Source of the DNA: Massilia sp. R2A-15
GTDB taxonomy: Bacteria; Pseudomonadota; Gammaproteobacteria; Burkholderiales; Burkholderiaceae_D
DNA length: 64,000 nucleotides
Assembly (NCBI RefSeq): GCF_030704305.1
Contig: NZ_CP131935.1
Span: 1,550,001-1,614,000 of the forward strand
Reading direction: 5' to 3'
Position numbers and translations under genes: made by a program. Shown here one piece after another: positions 31,259 through 39,713 of this stretch. The notes under the pieces were generated by a model, which was not told where the DNA came from, did not search any database, and saw only the letters and a list, made by a program, of their open reading frames with translations. How positions within the stretch are numbered: the first letter of the stretch is position 1; the number at the start of each line of letters is the position of its first letter.

Positions 31259-32130
31259 ATGTCGGACGACGAGATGCAACCGCTGCAGTACATCAAACAA
31301 TACCATTCCCATCGCGATTCGCTCTACCATCCCGAGCGTGGCCCCAGCATTTTTGGCTTGGTTGCGAACCCTTCACTCGACTGCGTTTGCGCCGAGCTGG
31401 CGCGGCTTGCGTACACGCGTTTTGAAAAAAACGCTGCGGCGCAGGCGAGGCTAGCGCAGATCCTGGCAACCGGTGGCTTCGGCCAACCCGCTTGCTTCAA
31501 CAGCGAAGGGTCGCAGGCATTCGCGGTCAAAGCGAAAGACGCCAGGCGGTTCGTGTCGTTTCGCGGTACCCAGACCGACGATTTGACCGATGTAATCCAT
31601 GACGCAGAATGCATACCCATGACAGTGGCGGGTTACCGGGGAATGGTCCACTGGGGCTTCGAGAAAGCGCTGCAATCGATCTGGCCACAGGTGCAGGAGT
31701 GGCTCGCCGCGAATGCGTCGCCGCAGCCGCCTGTTTTTACCGGGCACAGTCTCGGCGCGGCGCTGGCAACGCTGGCCGCGGCGCGCGTGCCAAACGCCGA
31801 ACTCATTACATTTGGGTCGCCCCGGGTAGGCAATGAGGAATTTGCCGCGAGCTTTGCGGGACGCGCGGTTCGGCGCTACGTCGATTGCTGCGATGGAGTG
31901 ACGCTGGTGCCGTTGGAAGCGGGGTGGGGTACAAGCACGTGGGGCTGATGACCTACATCGACCGCGACGGAAAGTTGCAACAGCTGCTGCCATCTCCTCG
32001 CAACATCGAACAAGACAAGTTATTGGGGCACGTGTGGTTTGCAACGATCGATGTCCTGGATATCGACAAGGTGCGGCTGCGCGAGTTTGCCGATCACGCC
32101 CCGGCCAACTACATCCGGGCCCTGATCTAG
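31259..32130 (+). pseudogene. Lipase family protein broken by a one-base frameshift
   Basis: A class 3 lipase-like alpha/beta hydrolase in two frames. The first part (from ATG 31259, after GGGGAGAGAGG) contains VSFRGTQTDD and the nucleophile elbow TGHSLGAALA, then ITFGSPRVGNEEFA. After CCDGVTLVPLE it runs into stop in frame at 31948. The expected continuation VGYKHVGLMTYIDRDGKL and the rest of the domain lie in the -1 frame (31885-32130). Adding one G to the run in GCGGGGTGGGG near 31921 restores a single protein of about 290 residues. This may be a real mutation or an assembly error. Confidence 0.82.
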
Positions 32131-32157
32131 CCGGGAACGCCAGGGATTCGATCCCGG

Positions 32158-32193
32158 CAAAGAAAAAGGGCCTGAAGATTTCTCTTCAGGCCC
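32158..32193 (-). terminator. Terminator of the left tRNA-Arg gene
   Basis: Arms GGGCCTGAAG (32168-32177) and CTTCAGGCCC (32184-32193). On the minus strand it is followed by UUUUUCUUU. It lies 17 bases beyond the tRNA 3' end and is shared, with small changes, by the second tRNA copy at 39.3 kb. Confidence 0.9.
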
Positions 32194-32209
32194 TTCGTCT
32201 TACGAATAA

Positions 32210-32286
32210 TGGTGCGGCTGGCAGGAATTGAACCCACGACCCCTTGGTTCGTAGCCAAGTACTCTATCCAGCTGAGCTACAGCCGC
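32210..32286 (-). tRNA. tRNA-Arg (anticodon ACG), left copy
   Basis: A 77-base cloverleaf with encoded CCA. The acceptor arm is GCGGCTG/CAGCCGC, and the anticodon stem CTTGG/CCAAG encloses the loop CTACGAA, giving anticodon ACG. The T arm has GGTTCAATTCC. A -10 box TATAAT lies just upstream on the minus strand (about 32296-32301). The gene is repeated without change in its tRNA portion at 39368-39444, in the same orientation. Confidence 0.97.
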
Positions 32287-32343
32287 GAAAGACAAGATTA
32301 TAGCAGGGGTTTTTCAAAACGCCAAGCATGTCGCAAGCGTTGA

Positions 32344-33165
32344 TCAAGCCGCGGGATCGGGCGTTTCGGGCGGGGCGTCATTCAGCCCGCGCGCCATCGC
32401 GCCGCCTTCGCCGCGCCAGAAATCACGATCTGCCAGCCGCACCCGTTCGGCCGCATGCATCATGTGCTCGGCCGCCGCCTTGCGCGCCAGCTCCGGGTCG
32501 CCCGCGGCGATCGCCTGCACGATCTTTTCGTGTTCCTGCCGCACTTGGTTGGAGAAGTCCGCGCGCCGCGCTTCATTGGCGCGCGTGACCTTGACCGCGG
32601 CGCGCGTCGGCTGGGCGAACATCTCGGTGAACTTGACCCAGTAAGGATTGCCGGTGGCCTCGGCGATGCTCAGGTGGAAGCGCACGTCTTCCTCGACGCC
32701 GCTCACGCCGCTGGCCACCGCTTCCTCGATGCGGCGAAGCGCATGCTCGATCTCGGCCAGTTGCCCCGGCGTGCGGCGCAGCGCGGCCAGCGCCGCCGTC
32801 TCCGATTCCAGGCCGCGGCGCACCTCGATCAGGTTCAGCAGCGACTGCACCGATTGCTCGGTCGCCGCGTCTTCGCCGGCGGACGGCTGCGGCTCCTCGG
32901 CGCAGATGAAGGTGCCACTGCCTTTGCGGCTGCTGAGGATGCCGTCGGCCTTGAGCTGGGCGATCGCCTCGCGCAACACGGTGCGGCTGACGCCGAAATG
33001 CTCGGACATCGCCTGCTCGGACGGCAGGCGCGTGCCCGGGGCCAGCCCGTCCTCGCGAATCTTGGCCAGCAGCCTGGCGGCAGTGCGCGCGCCCAACGTG
33101 CCGGCTTCGAAACCGATGCGGTCCGGTTCGGGTCTAACAGGGGGCAGGTCCATCGGTTGTTCCAT
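32344..33165 (-). CDS. GntR-family (FadR/FCD) regulator of the tetronate operon
   Basis: A 273-residue regulator with an N-terminal winged helix (GTRLPSEQAMSEHFGVSRTVLREAIAQLKADG, residues about 35-85) and a C-terminal FCD ligand domain with the metal/carboxylate histidines in RFHLSIAEATGN and EHEKIVQAI. It is divergent from the MFS transporter and likely controls that operon, with an oxidised sugar acid as effector. The ATG at 33165 follows AAAGGAAAT. The likely operator is the direct repeat at 33198-33245. Confidence 0.9.
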   Translation of the reverse strand: MEQPMDLPPVRPEPDRIGFEAGTLGARTAARLLAKIREDGLAPGTRLPSEQAMSEHFGVSRTVLREAIAQLKADGILSSRKGSGTFICAEEPQPSAGEDAATEQSVQSLLNLIEVRRGLESETAALAALRRTPGQLAEIEHALRRIEEAVASGVSGVEEDVRFHLSIAEATGNPYWVKFTEMFAQPTRAAVKVTRANEARRADFSNQVRQEHEKIVQAIAAGDPELARKAAAEHMMHAAERVRLADRDFWRGEGGAMARGLNDAPPETPDPAA

Positions 33166-33197
33166 CTTTATTTCCTTTGCGTATGCACCGCGAATTA

Positions 33198-33245
33198 TAC
33201 AAATATACAGCTTGACACGCATACTTCGTACAAATAATATACAGC
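33198..33245 (+). promoter_or_regulatory. Promoter and operator repeats of the tetronate operon
   Basis: The -35 box TTGACA (33212-33217) and -10 box TAATAT (33235-33240) are separated by exactly 17 bases. Two direct repeats, TACAAATATACAGC (33198-33211) and TACAAATAATATACAGC (33229-33245), lie at the edge of the -35 and over the -10. A third partial TTATACAA occurs at 33256-33262. This is the expected layout for repression by the divergent GntR-family regulator. Confidence 0.72.
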
Positions 33246-33331
33246 AAATCAGCTTTTATACAACTCGCCAACCGCATCCCGCGGCAAAAAAACCAGGCGG
33301 CCGATTTCTTAACCGATATCAGGAGACAAAG

Positions 33332-34660
33332 ATGGCGATTACCGGAACGCATCCAGGGCTGGACCGGCCTGCTTCCCCCAACGCGGACGCCGACGAAGCA
33401 TCGGTGTATCGCAAGGTCACGTGGCGCATCGTGCCCTTCCTCATGCTGTGCTACATCGTGGCCTACCTCGACCGCGTGAATGTCGGCTTCGCCAAGCTGC
33501 AGATGCTGACCGACCTGAAGTTCAGCGAAACCGTCTACGGCCTCGGCGCCGGTGTGTTCTTCTTCGGCTACTTCCTGTTCGAGGTGCCCAGCAACGTCAT
33601 CCTGCACAAGGTCGGCGCCCGCGTCTGGATTGCCCGCATCATGATCACCTGGGCGCTGATCTCCGGCGCCTTCATGTTCGTCTCCACGCCCATCCAGTTT
33701 TACGTGATGCGCTTCCTGCTCGGCCTGGCCGAAGCGGGCTTTTTCCCCGGCATCATCCTGTACCTGACCTACTGGTTCCCGGCCGAGCGCCGCTCGCGCA
33801 TGGTGTGCACCTTCATGACCGCCATTCCTCTGGCCGGCCTGATCGGCGGCCCGCTGTCGGGCTGGGTGATGGAGTCGTTCGCCGGCAAGGGCGGCATGGC
33901 CGGCTGGCAGTGGATGTTCCTGGTCGAGGCGGTGCCCGCCATCGTGATGGGATTGATCGTGCTGGTGTATCTCGACGACGGTATCCGCGCGGCCAAGTGG
34001 CTGACCGAACCTGAAAAGAAACTGCTGGAAGAGAAGATCAGCCACGAGACGGCCGGCAAGGTGGTCCATCCCTCGCTGCGCGCGGTGTTTGCCGACCCCC
34101 GCGTGTGGCTGATGGCGCTGATCTATTTCTGCTGCGTCACCGGCCAGTACGGCCTGACGTTCTGGCTGCCGACCCTGATCAAGACGGCCGGCATCAAGGG
34201 CGTGCTGAACATCGGCATGTTCACCGCCATTCCGTACGCCGCCGCGGTGGTGACGATGCTGTACCTGGGCCGCAGCTCCGACAAGCACATGGAGCGCCGC
34301 TGGCACCTGGTGATCCCGCTGCTGCTGGGCGCCGTCGGCCTGGTCGGCAGCGCGCTGGCCGGCACCACCAACACCGGTCTTGCCATCGTCGCGCTGTCGA
34401 TCGCCGCGGCCGGCGTTCTGTCCTCGGCGCCGCTGTTCTGGGCGCTGCCGACCTCGTTCCTCTCCGGCGTGGGCGCCGCAGCCGGCATCGCCGCCATCAA
34501 CTCGGTCGGCAACCTGGCCGGCTTCGCCAGCCCGTTCCTGATCGGCTGGATCAAGGACCTGACGCATTCGACCGATATCGCGCTGTACGTCCTGTCCGGC
34601 GTGCTGGTGGGCGGCGCGCTCATCGTGCTGAACATCCCGGCCAAAATGGTCAACCGTTAA
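33332..34660 (+). CDS. MFS transporter for sugar acids (anion:cation symporter type)
   Basis: A 442-residue, 12-helix major facilitator of the ACS/tartrate-galactonate group. The second-helix motif YIVAYLDRVNVGFAKLQM is typical of that subfamily, as is the long central loop with WLTEPEKKLLEEKI. The ATG at 33332 follows AGGAGAC. It is the first gene of the operon, so it probably imports L-threonate, D-erythronate or related four-carbon acids. The substrate is inferred from the downstream enzymes. Confidence 0.9.
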   Translation: MAITGTHPGLDRPASPNADADEASVYRKVTWRIVPFLMLCYIVAYLDRVNVGFAKLQMLTDLKFSETVYGLGAGVFFFGYFLFEVPSNVILHKVGARVWIARIMITWALISGAFMFVSTPIQFYVMRFLLGLAEAGFFPGIILYLTYWFPAERRSRMVCTFMTAIPLAGLIGGPLSGWVMESFAGKGGMAGWQWMFLVEAVPAIVMGLIVLVYLDDGIRAAKWLTEPEKKLLEEKISHETAGKVVHPSLRAVFADPRVWLMALIYFCCVTGQYGLTFWLPTLIKTAGIKGVLNIGMFTAIPYAAAVVTMLYLGRSSDKHMERRWHLVIPLLLGAVGLVGSALAGTTNTGLAIVALSIAAAGVLSSAPLFWALPTSFLSGVGAAAGIAAINSVGNLAGFASPFLIGWIKDLTHSTDIALYVLSGVLVGGALIVLNIPAKMVNR

Positions 34661-34672
34661 GGAGTAATGATC

Positions 34673-35575
34673 ATGGCAGAGCAAATCGACCGCGTCGGGG
34701 TAGTTGGCCTCGGCGCGATGGGGATGGGCATCGCCCAATCGCTGCTGCGCGCTGGCCTGGAAGTGCATGCCTGCGACGTGCGCGACGAGGCGGTGCGGGC
34801 GCTGGTGGCGCAGGGCGGCCACGCCGCGGCGTCGCCGGCGGAACTGGCCGGCAAGGTCGATGCGATGCTGATCGTGGTGGTCAACGCGGCGCAGACCGAG
34901 CAGGTGCTGTTCGGCGAGAATGGCGCCGCCTTTCAGCTCAAGCCCGGATCGGTGGTGATCGCCAACGCCACCGTGGCGCCGGAATTCGCCGAGGCGCTGG
35001 GCGCGCGCCTGCTAGGGATGGGCCTGCGCTTCATCGACGCGCCGATTTCCGGCGGCGCCGCCAAGGCCGCGACGGGCCAGATGTCGGTGATGGCGGCCGG
35101 CGCGCCGGAAACCTTCGATGCCTGCACCCGCATCTTCGACGCCATCTGCGCCAAGCTGTATCGCCTGGGCGACCAGCCGGGACAGGGCTCCAAGGTCAAG
35201 ATGATCAACCAGCTGCTGGCCGGCGTGCACATCGCCGCCGCGGCCGAGGCGATGGCGCTGGGCCTGCGCGCAGGCTGCGATCCGGACGCGCTATACGAAG
35301 TCATCTCGAACAGCGCCGGCAGTTCGTGGATGTTCCAGAACCGCGTGCCGCACATCCTCAAGGGCGACTACACGCCGCTGTCGGCGGTGAATATTTTCGT
35401 CAAGGACCTCGGCATCGTGCTCGACTACGCGAAGAAGAGCGTGTTCCCGCTGCCGCTGTCGGCCACCGCGCACCAGATGTTCATGCAGGCCTCGGCGGCC
35501 GGGCATGGCGGCGAAGACGATTCGGCCGTCGTCAAAGTCTTCCCGGGCATCACGCTGCCAGGGAGCCGGCCATGA
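34673..35575 (+). CDS. ltnD: L-threonate dehydrogenase
   Basis: A 300-residue beta-hydroxyacid dehydrogenase. It has the NAD-binding GLGAMGMGIA, the substrate-binding DAPISGGAAKAATGQMSVM and the catalytic Lys in KMINQLLAG. In the tetronate pathway it oxidises L-threonate to 2-oxo-tetronate. AAGGAG best matches the ATG at 34673; one six bases earlier is also in frame. It is followed at a four-base overlap by otnK. Assignment among family members rests on the pathway context. Confidence 0.88.
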   Translation: MAEQIDRVGVVGLGAMGMGIAQSLLRAGLEVHACDVRDEAVRALVAQGGHAAASPAELAGKVDAMLIVVVNAAQTEQVLFGENGAAFQLKPGSVVIANATVAPEFAEALGARLLGMGLRFIDAPISGGAAKAATGQMSVMAAGAPETFDACTRIFDAICAKLYRLGDQPGQGSKVKMINQLLAGVHIAAAAEAMALGLRAGCDPDALYEVISNSAGSSWMFQNRVPHILKGDYTPLSAVNIFVKDLGIVLDYAKKSVFPLPLSATAHQMFMQASAAGHGGEDDSAVVKVFPGITLPGSRP

Positions 35576-36846
35576 CTGTCCTGCTCGGATGCATCGCCGA
35601 CGATTTCACCGGCGCGACCGACCTGGCCGGCATGCTGGTCAAGGCGGGCATGCGCACGGTGCAGCTGATCGGCGTGCCGGCCGGCCCACCGCCGCAGGAT
35701 GTCGACGCGATCGTCATCGCGCTCAAGTCGCGAACCAATCCGGCGCCCGAAGCGGTGGAGGAATCGCTGGCGGCGCTGCGCTGGCTGCAGCAGGCCGGCT
35801 GCCGCCAGTTCCAGTTCAAGTACTGCTCGACCTTCGATTCCACGGCGCGCGGCAATATCGGGCCGGTGGCGGAAGCGCTGATGGAGGCGCTGGGCACCGA
35901 CTTCACCATCGCCTGCCCGGCCTTCCCGGCGAACAACCGCACCATCTACAAGGGCTACCTGTTCGTCGGCGACGAGCTGCTGAGCGAATCGGGCATGCGC
36001 AACCATCCACTGACGCCGATGACCGACGCCAACCTGGTGCGCGTGCTGCAGCAGCAGGTGGCAGGCAAGGTCGGCCTGGCAGATTACAAGGCGGTCGGGC
36101 AGGGCGCCCAAGCGATCAAGGCGCGCTTCGAGGCCTTGAAGGCGGAGGGCGCGCGCTTCGCCATCGTCGACGCGGTGACCAATCGCGACCTGGAAGAAAT
36201 CGGCGCCGCCTGCGACGACCTGCCGATGATTACCGGCGGCTCCGGCATCGCGCTCGGCCTGCCGGAAAACTTCCGCCGCCGCGGCTTGCTGGCCCGGCAC
36301 GATGCGGCCGATGCGCTGCCTGCCACCGGCGGCCTGCGCGCGGTGATCTCCGGCAGCTGCTCGGTCGCTACGCAGGCGCAGGTGGCGCTGATGGCGGAGA
36401 CAGCGCCGGCCTTCGTCATCGATCCCTTGCAACTGGCGCGCGGCGACGATGTCGTCTCCGCCGCGCTCGACTGGGCGGCCGATCGCCTGTCGCGCGGACC
36501 GGTGCTGGTGTACGCCACCGCGACGCCGGAAAAAGTGCGCACGGTGCAGGCGCACTTGGGCGTCGAGCACGCCGGCAGTTTGGTGGAAAACGCGCTGGCC
36601 GACATTGCGCGCGGCCTCGTTAAGCTTGGCGTCGGCCAGTTGATCGTCGCCGGCGGCGAGACCTCCGGCGCCGTCGTCAAGGCGCTCGGCGTGACCGGAT
36701 TGCGCATCGGCCCCGAGATCGATCCCGGCGTGCCCTGGACCACGGTGTTGAAAGAGGGTGGTGGCCAGCCGCTGGCGCTGGCGCTCAAGTCGGGCAATTT
36801 CGGCAGTCCGGATTTCTTCGTCAAGGCATGGAGCAAGCTCGCATGA
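35572..36846 (+). CDS. otnK: 3-oxo-tetronate kinase
   Basis: A 424-residue four-carbon acid sugar kinase (former DUF1537). The N-terminal domain has ADDFTGATDLAG and the C-terminal nucleotide-binding part has GGETSGAVVKALG and IDPGVPW. It phosphorylates 3-oxo-tetronate at the 4 position. It overlaps ltnD and otnC by four bases each, showing translational coupling across the pathway. The large open frame starting at 34105 is a shadow before 35572. Confidence 0.91.
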   Translation: MTVLLGCIADDFTGATDLAGMLVKAGMRTVQLIGVPAGPPPQDVDAIVIALKSRTNPAPEAVEESLAALRWLQQAGCRQFQFKYCSTFDSTARGNIGPVAEALMEALGTDFTIACPAFPANNRTIYKGYLFVGDELLSESGMRNHPLTPMTDANLVRVLQQQVAGKVGLADYKAVGQGAQAIKARFEALKAEGARFAIVDAVTNRDLEEIGAACDDLPMITGGSGIALGLPENFRRRGLLARHDAADALPATGGLRAVISGSCSVATQAQVALMAETAPAFVIDPLQLARGDDVVSAALDWAADRLSRGPVLVYATATPEKVRTVQAHLGVEHAGSLVENALADIARGLVKLGVGQLIVAGGETSGAVVKALGVTGLRIGPEIDPGVPWTTVLKEGGGQPLALALKSGNFGSPDFFVKAWSKLA

Positions 36847-37487
36847 GTGCCAATGAAAATCGCCAGCGCGAGCAGATCGTCGACTTCGGCCGCTCGCTGT
36901 TCGAGCGCGGCCTGACCGCCGGCAGCAGCGGCAACCTAAGCGTGCGGCTCGGGGACGGCTGGCTGCTCACGCCGACCAACGCCAGCCTGGGCCGGCTCGA
37001 TCCGGCCAGCATCTCGAAGCTCGACTGGGACGGGCGCCTGGTCAGCGGCGAGCCGCCGTCCAAGGAAGCCTTCCTGCACCGCGCGATGTACCAGGCGCGT
37101 GAGCAGGCCGGCGCCATCGTCCACCTGCACTCGACCCATTCCGCCGCGGTATCGTGCATGTGCGGCTTGAACCACGACGACTGCATTCCGCCGCTGACGC
37201 CGTATTTCGTGATGAAGATCGGGCGCCTGCCGCTGGTGCCATACCATCGGCCGGGCGATCCGGAACTCGGTCCGGCAATCAGTAAGCTGGCCGCCAGACA
37301 CAACGCGGTGCTGCTCGCCAACCACGGCCCGGTGGTGTCCGGCGCCTCGCTCGAAGCGGCCGTGTACGCCGCCGAGGAACTGGAAGAAACCGCCAAGCTG
37401 TTCCTGCTGCTGCGCGACGTGCCGGCCCGGCCGCTGGACGCCGCGCAAATCGACGACCTCAAGACCACATTCAAGCTTGAAATTTAA
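36843..37487 (+). CDS. otnC: 3-oxo-tetronate 4-phosphate decarboxylase (class II aldolase fold)
   Basis: A 214-residue class II aldolase/adducin domain protein. It has [18 protein letters not shown] for phosphate binding, metal ligands in [10 protein letters not shown] and the C-terminal [11 protein letters not shown] histidine. In this context it decarboxylates 3-oxo-tetronate 4-phosphate to dihydroxyacetone phosphate and CO2. The ATG overlaps the otnK stop by four bases. Confidence 0.9.
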   Translation: MSANENRQREQIVDFGRSLFERGLTAGSSGNLSVRLGDGWLLTPTNASLGRLDPASISKLDWDGRLVSGEPPSKEAFLHRAMYQAREQAGAIVHLHSTHSAAVSCMCGLNHDDCIPPLTPYFVMKIGRLPLVPYHRPGDPELGPAISKLAARHNAVLLANHGPVVSGASLEAAVYAAEELEETAKLFLLLRDVPARPLDAAQIDDLKTTFKLEI

Positions 37488-37503
37488 TTTCAAAAGGTGC
37501 CCC

Positions 37504-38295
37504 ATGTTGAAATTTGCTGCCAACCTCACGATGATGTTCACCGAACATCCGTTCCCGCAGCGCTTTGCCGCCGCGGCCGCCGCCGGCTTCCGCGGCGTCG
37601 AATTCCTTTTCCCTTACGACCACACGCCGCAGGAAGTGGCGCAATGGCTCGACGAAAACAAGCTGGAGAACGCGCTGTTCAACCTGCCGCCTGGCGACTG
37701 GGCGGCCGGCGAGCGCGGCATCGCCTGCCTGCCGGGCCGCGAAGAGGAATTTCGCGCGGGCGTGCAGAAGGGTCTCGAATACGCCAAGGCGCTCGGCACC
37801 AAACGCGTCCACATGATGGCGGGGTTGATTCCGGCCGATGCCGACCTGGCGGTCTGCCGCGCCACCTACCTTACCAACCTGCGCCACGCGGCCGGTGTGT
37901 TCGAGCCGCACGGCATCACCGTCGTCATCGAGCCGATCAACGGCCGCGACATGCCGGGCTACTTCCTCGTCACGCAGGCGCAGGGGCACGAGATGCGCGA
38001 AGCGTCGGGCGCGCCGAACGTCAAGGTGCAGATGGACTTCTACCACGCGCAGATCGTCGAGGGCGACCTGGCGATGAAATTCCGCCAGCACTTCGACGGC
38101 ATCGGCCACGTGCAGATCGCCAGCGTCCCCGCGCGCAACGAGCCGGACGATGGCGAAGTCAATTACCCCTATCTGTACCGGGTGCTCGAAGAGCTGGGCT
38201 ACGACGGCTGGATCGGCTGCGAATACCGGCCGCGCGGGCGCACCGAGGACGGCCTTGGCTGGCTTGCCGCCGTATCGAAAGGAGAAGCCAAATGA
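37504..38295 (+). CDS. otnI: 2-oxo-tetronate isomerase
   Basis: A 263-residue TIM-barrel isomerase of the hydroxypyruvate isomerase (Hyi) type. It has [18 protein letters not shown] at the N-terminus, [13 protein letters not shown], and the metal-site phrases QMDFYHAQ and [15 protein letters not shown]. It converts 2-oxo-tetronate to 3-oxo-tetronate, the substrate of OtnK. An AAAGGTG site precedes the ATG at 37504. It overlaps the next gene by four bases. Confidence 0.9.
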   Translation: MLKFAANLTMMFTEHPFPQRFAAAAAAGFRGVEFLFPYDHTPQEVAQWLDENKLENALFNLPPGDWAAGERGIACLPGREEEFRAGVQKGLEYAKALGTKRVHMMAGLIPADADLAVCRATYLTNLRHAAGVFEPHGITVVIEPINGRDMPGYFLVTQAQGHEMREASGAPNVKVQMDFYHAQIVEGDLAMKFRQHFDGIGHVQIASVPARNEPDDGEVNYPYLYRVLEELGYDGWIGCEYRPRGRTEDGLGWLAAVSKGEAK

Positions 38296-39257
38296 AAGTG
38301 CTGATCACCGGCGGCGCCGGCTTCCTCGGTCAGCGCCTGGCGCGCGCTCTGCTCAAGCGCGGCCAGTTGAGCGACAGCCAGGGCCAGCCGCGCACCATCG
38401 ACGAACTGGTGCTGGTCGACGTCGTCGCGGGCAACGATTTCGGCGACCCGCGCGTGCGCGTGGTGACGGGCGATATCTCCGATGCCGCGCTGCTGCGCGA
38501 GCTGGTCGACGAACGCACCCAATCCATCTTCCACCTGGCGGCGATCGTCAGCGGCGCGGCGGAGGCCGACTTCGATTTGGGCATGCGCATCAACCTCGAC
38601 GCCTCGCGCGCCTTGCTCGACGCCTGCCGCCTGCGCGGGCACCGGCCCAAGGTCGTGTTCACCAGCTCGGTCGCGGTGTATGGCGGCAAGCTGCCGGCGC
38701 TGGTGAGGGACGACACCGCGCTCAATCCGCAATCGTCGTACGGCGCGCAGAAGGCGATCGGCGAACTGCTGCTGAACGACTACAGCCGGCGCGGCTTCGT
38801 GGACGGGCGCGTGCTGCGCCTGCCGACCATCAGCGTGCGGCCCGGCAAGCCGAACAAGGCCGCGTCCTCGTTTGCCAGCGGCATCATCCGCGAACCGTTG
38901 AACGGGGAGGCTGCGGTGTGCCCGGTGTCGCCGGACCTGCGCCTGTGGCTGCTGTCGCCGCGCGGCGCGATCGAGTCGCTGATTGCGGGACACGAACTCG
39001 ATGGACCGGCGCTGGGCATGAGCCGCACCATCAACCTGCCGGGCATTTCGGTGAGCGTGGGCGAGATGGTCGAAGCGCTGGGCAAGGTGGCGGGGCCAGA
39101 AGCGGTGGCGCGCATCACGTTTGCGCCTGACCCGGCGATCGAGCGCATCGTCAACAGCTGGCCGGGTGCGTGGGACACGGCGCGCGCCAAGGCGCTGGGG
39201 CTGGTGGCCGATCCCGACTTCGAGAGCATCATCCGCGCCTTCATCGCCGACGAATGA
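38292..39257 (+). CDS. denD: D-erythronate dehydrogenase
   Basis: A 321-residue short-chain/epimerase-type dehydrogenase with the NAD-binding [13 protein letters not shown] and catalytic YGAQKAIGE (Tyr-x-x-x-Lys). The sequence matches the DenD pattern, with [18 protein letters not shown] and [18 protein letters not shown]. It oxidises D-erythronate to 2-oxo-tetronate, so the operon can use both stereoisomers with LtnD. It is the last gene of the operon and is followed by a palindromic repeat. Confidence 0.88.
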   Translation: MKVLITGGAGFLGQRLARALLKRGQLSDSQGQPRTIDELVLVDVVAGNDFGDPRVRVVTGDISDAALLRELVDERTQSIFHLAAIVSGAAEADFDLGMRINLDASRALLDACRLRGHRPKVVFTSSVAVYGGKLPALVRDDTALNPQSSYGAQKAIGELLLNDYSRRGFVDGRVLRLPTISVRPGKPNKAASSFASGIIREPLNGEAAVCPVSPDLRLWLLSPRGAIESLIAGHELDGPALGMSRTINLPGISVSVGEMVEALGKVAGPEAVARITFAPDPAIERIVNSWPGAWDTARAKALGLVADPDFESIIRAFIADE

Positions 39258-39276
39258 CGGAGTGGGGCAGGCTGTC

Positions 39277-39303
39277 GGGGTCTGGTCCTGCGGACCTGAT
39301 CCC
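39277..39303. repeat. Single copy of the main palindromic repeat after denD
   Basis: A forward-oriented copy with one mismatch in the right arm (GGACCTGATCCC). It lies 20 bases after the denD stop and just before the terminator of the right tRNA-Arg gene. Confidence 0.85.
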
Positions 39304-39316
39304 ATCTTGGATCGAC

Positions 39317-39350
39317 AAAGAAAAAAGGCCTGAAGATTTCTCTTCAGGCC
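39317..39350 (-). terminator. Terminator of the right tRNA-Arg gene
   Basis: Arms GGCCTGAAG (39327-39335) and CTTCAGGCC (39342-39350). On the minus strand a run of six or more U follows. Nearly identical in sequence and spacing to the left copy's terminator. Confidence 0.9.
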
Positions 39351-39367
39351 TTTCGTCTTACGAATTT

Positions 39368-39444
39368 TGGTGCGGCTGGCAGGAATTGAACCCACGACCC
39401 CTTGGTTCGTAGCCAAGTACTCTATCCAGCTGAGCTACAGCCGC
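39368..39444 (-). tRNA. tRNA-Arg (anticodon ACG), right copy
   Basis: A 77-base tRNA-Arg with anticodon ACG and encoded CCA, same strand and same sequence as the copy at 32210-32286. A -10-like TAGAAT lies just upstream on the minus strand. The promoter-proximal leader differs from the left copy, but the downstream terminator is shared, so the duplicated unit is about 130 bases. Confidence 0.97.
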
Positions 39445-39713
39445 GAAGCAAGCATTCTAGCAGTTCCATCTTGTTTTCGGAAGGGCTAACTTGTAGCCAT
39501 TTCGAAACCAGGACTTCCCTGCCTGGTGTTCCGTTGCTCTGTCGTTGCCGATTCGCTTTGGAACCGGAGGGCTTGCCCTCCGAAGAAGCAGCATTGTAAT
39601 GAACCGTGGCGCGCTTGTCCAGAGCCATCGCCGCGACGGCGCAAAGTTTTTTCCGGAAACTCTTCTTCTGGTAGATTACTACTTCACAACTTAACAACAA
39701 GAGGGATCGCTTC

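Noticed and set aside
34105..35571. Upstream half of the long frame containing otnK
   Set aside because: It overlaps the MFS and ltnD genes in another frame and reads as Arg/Gly-rich noise; otnK begins at 35572.
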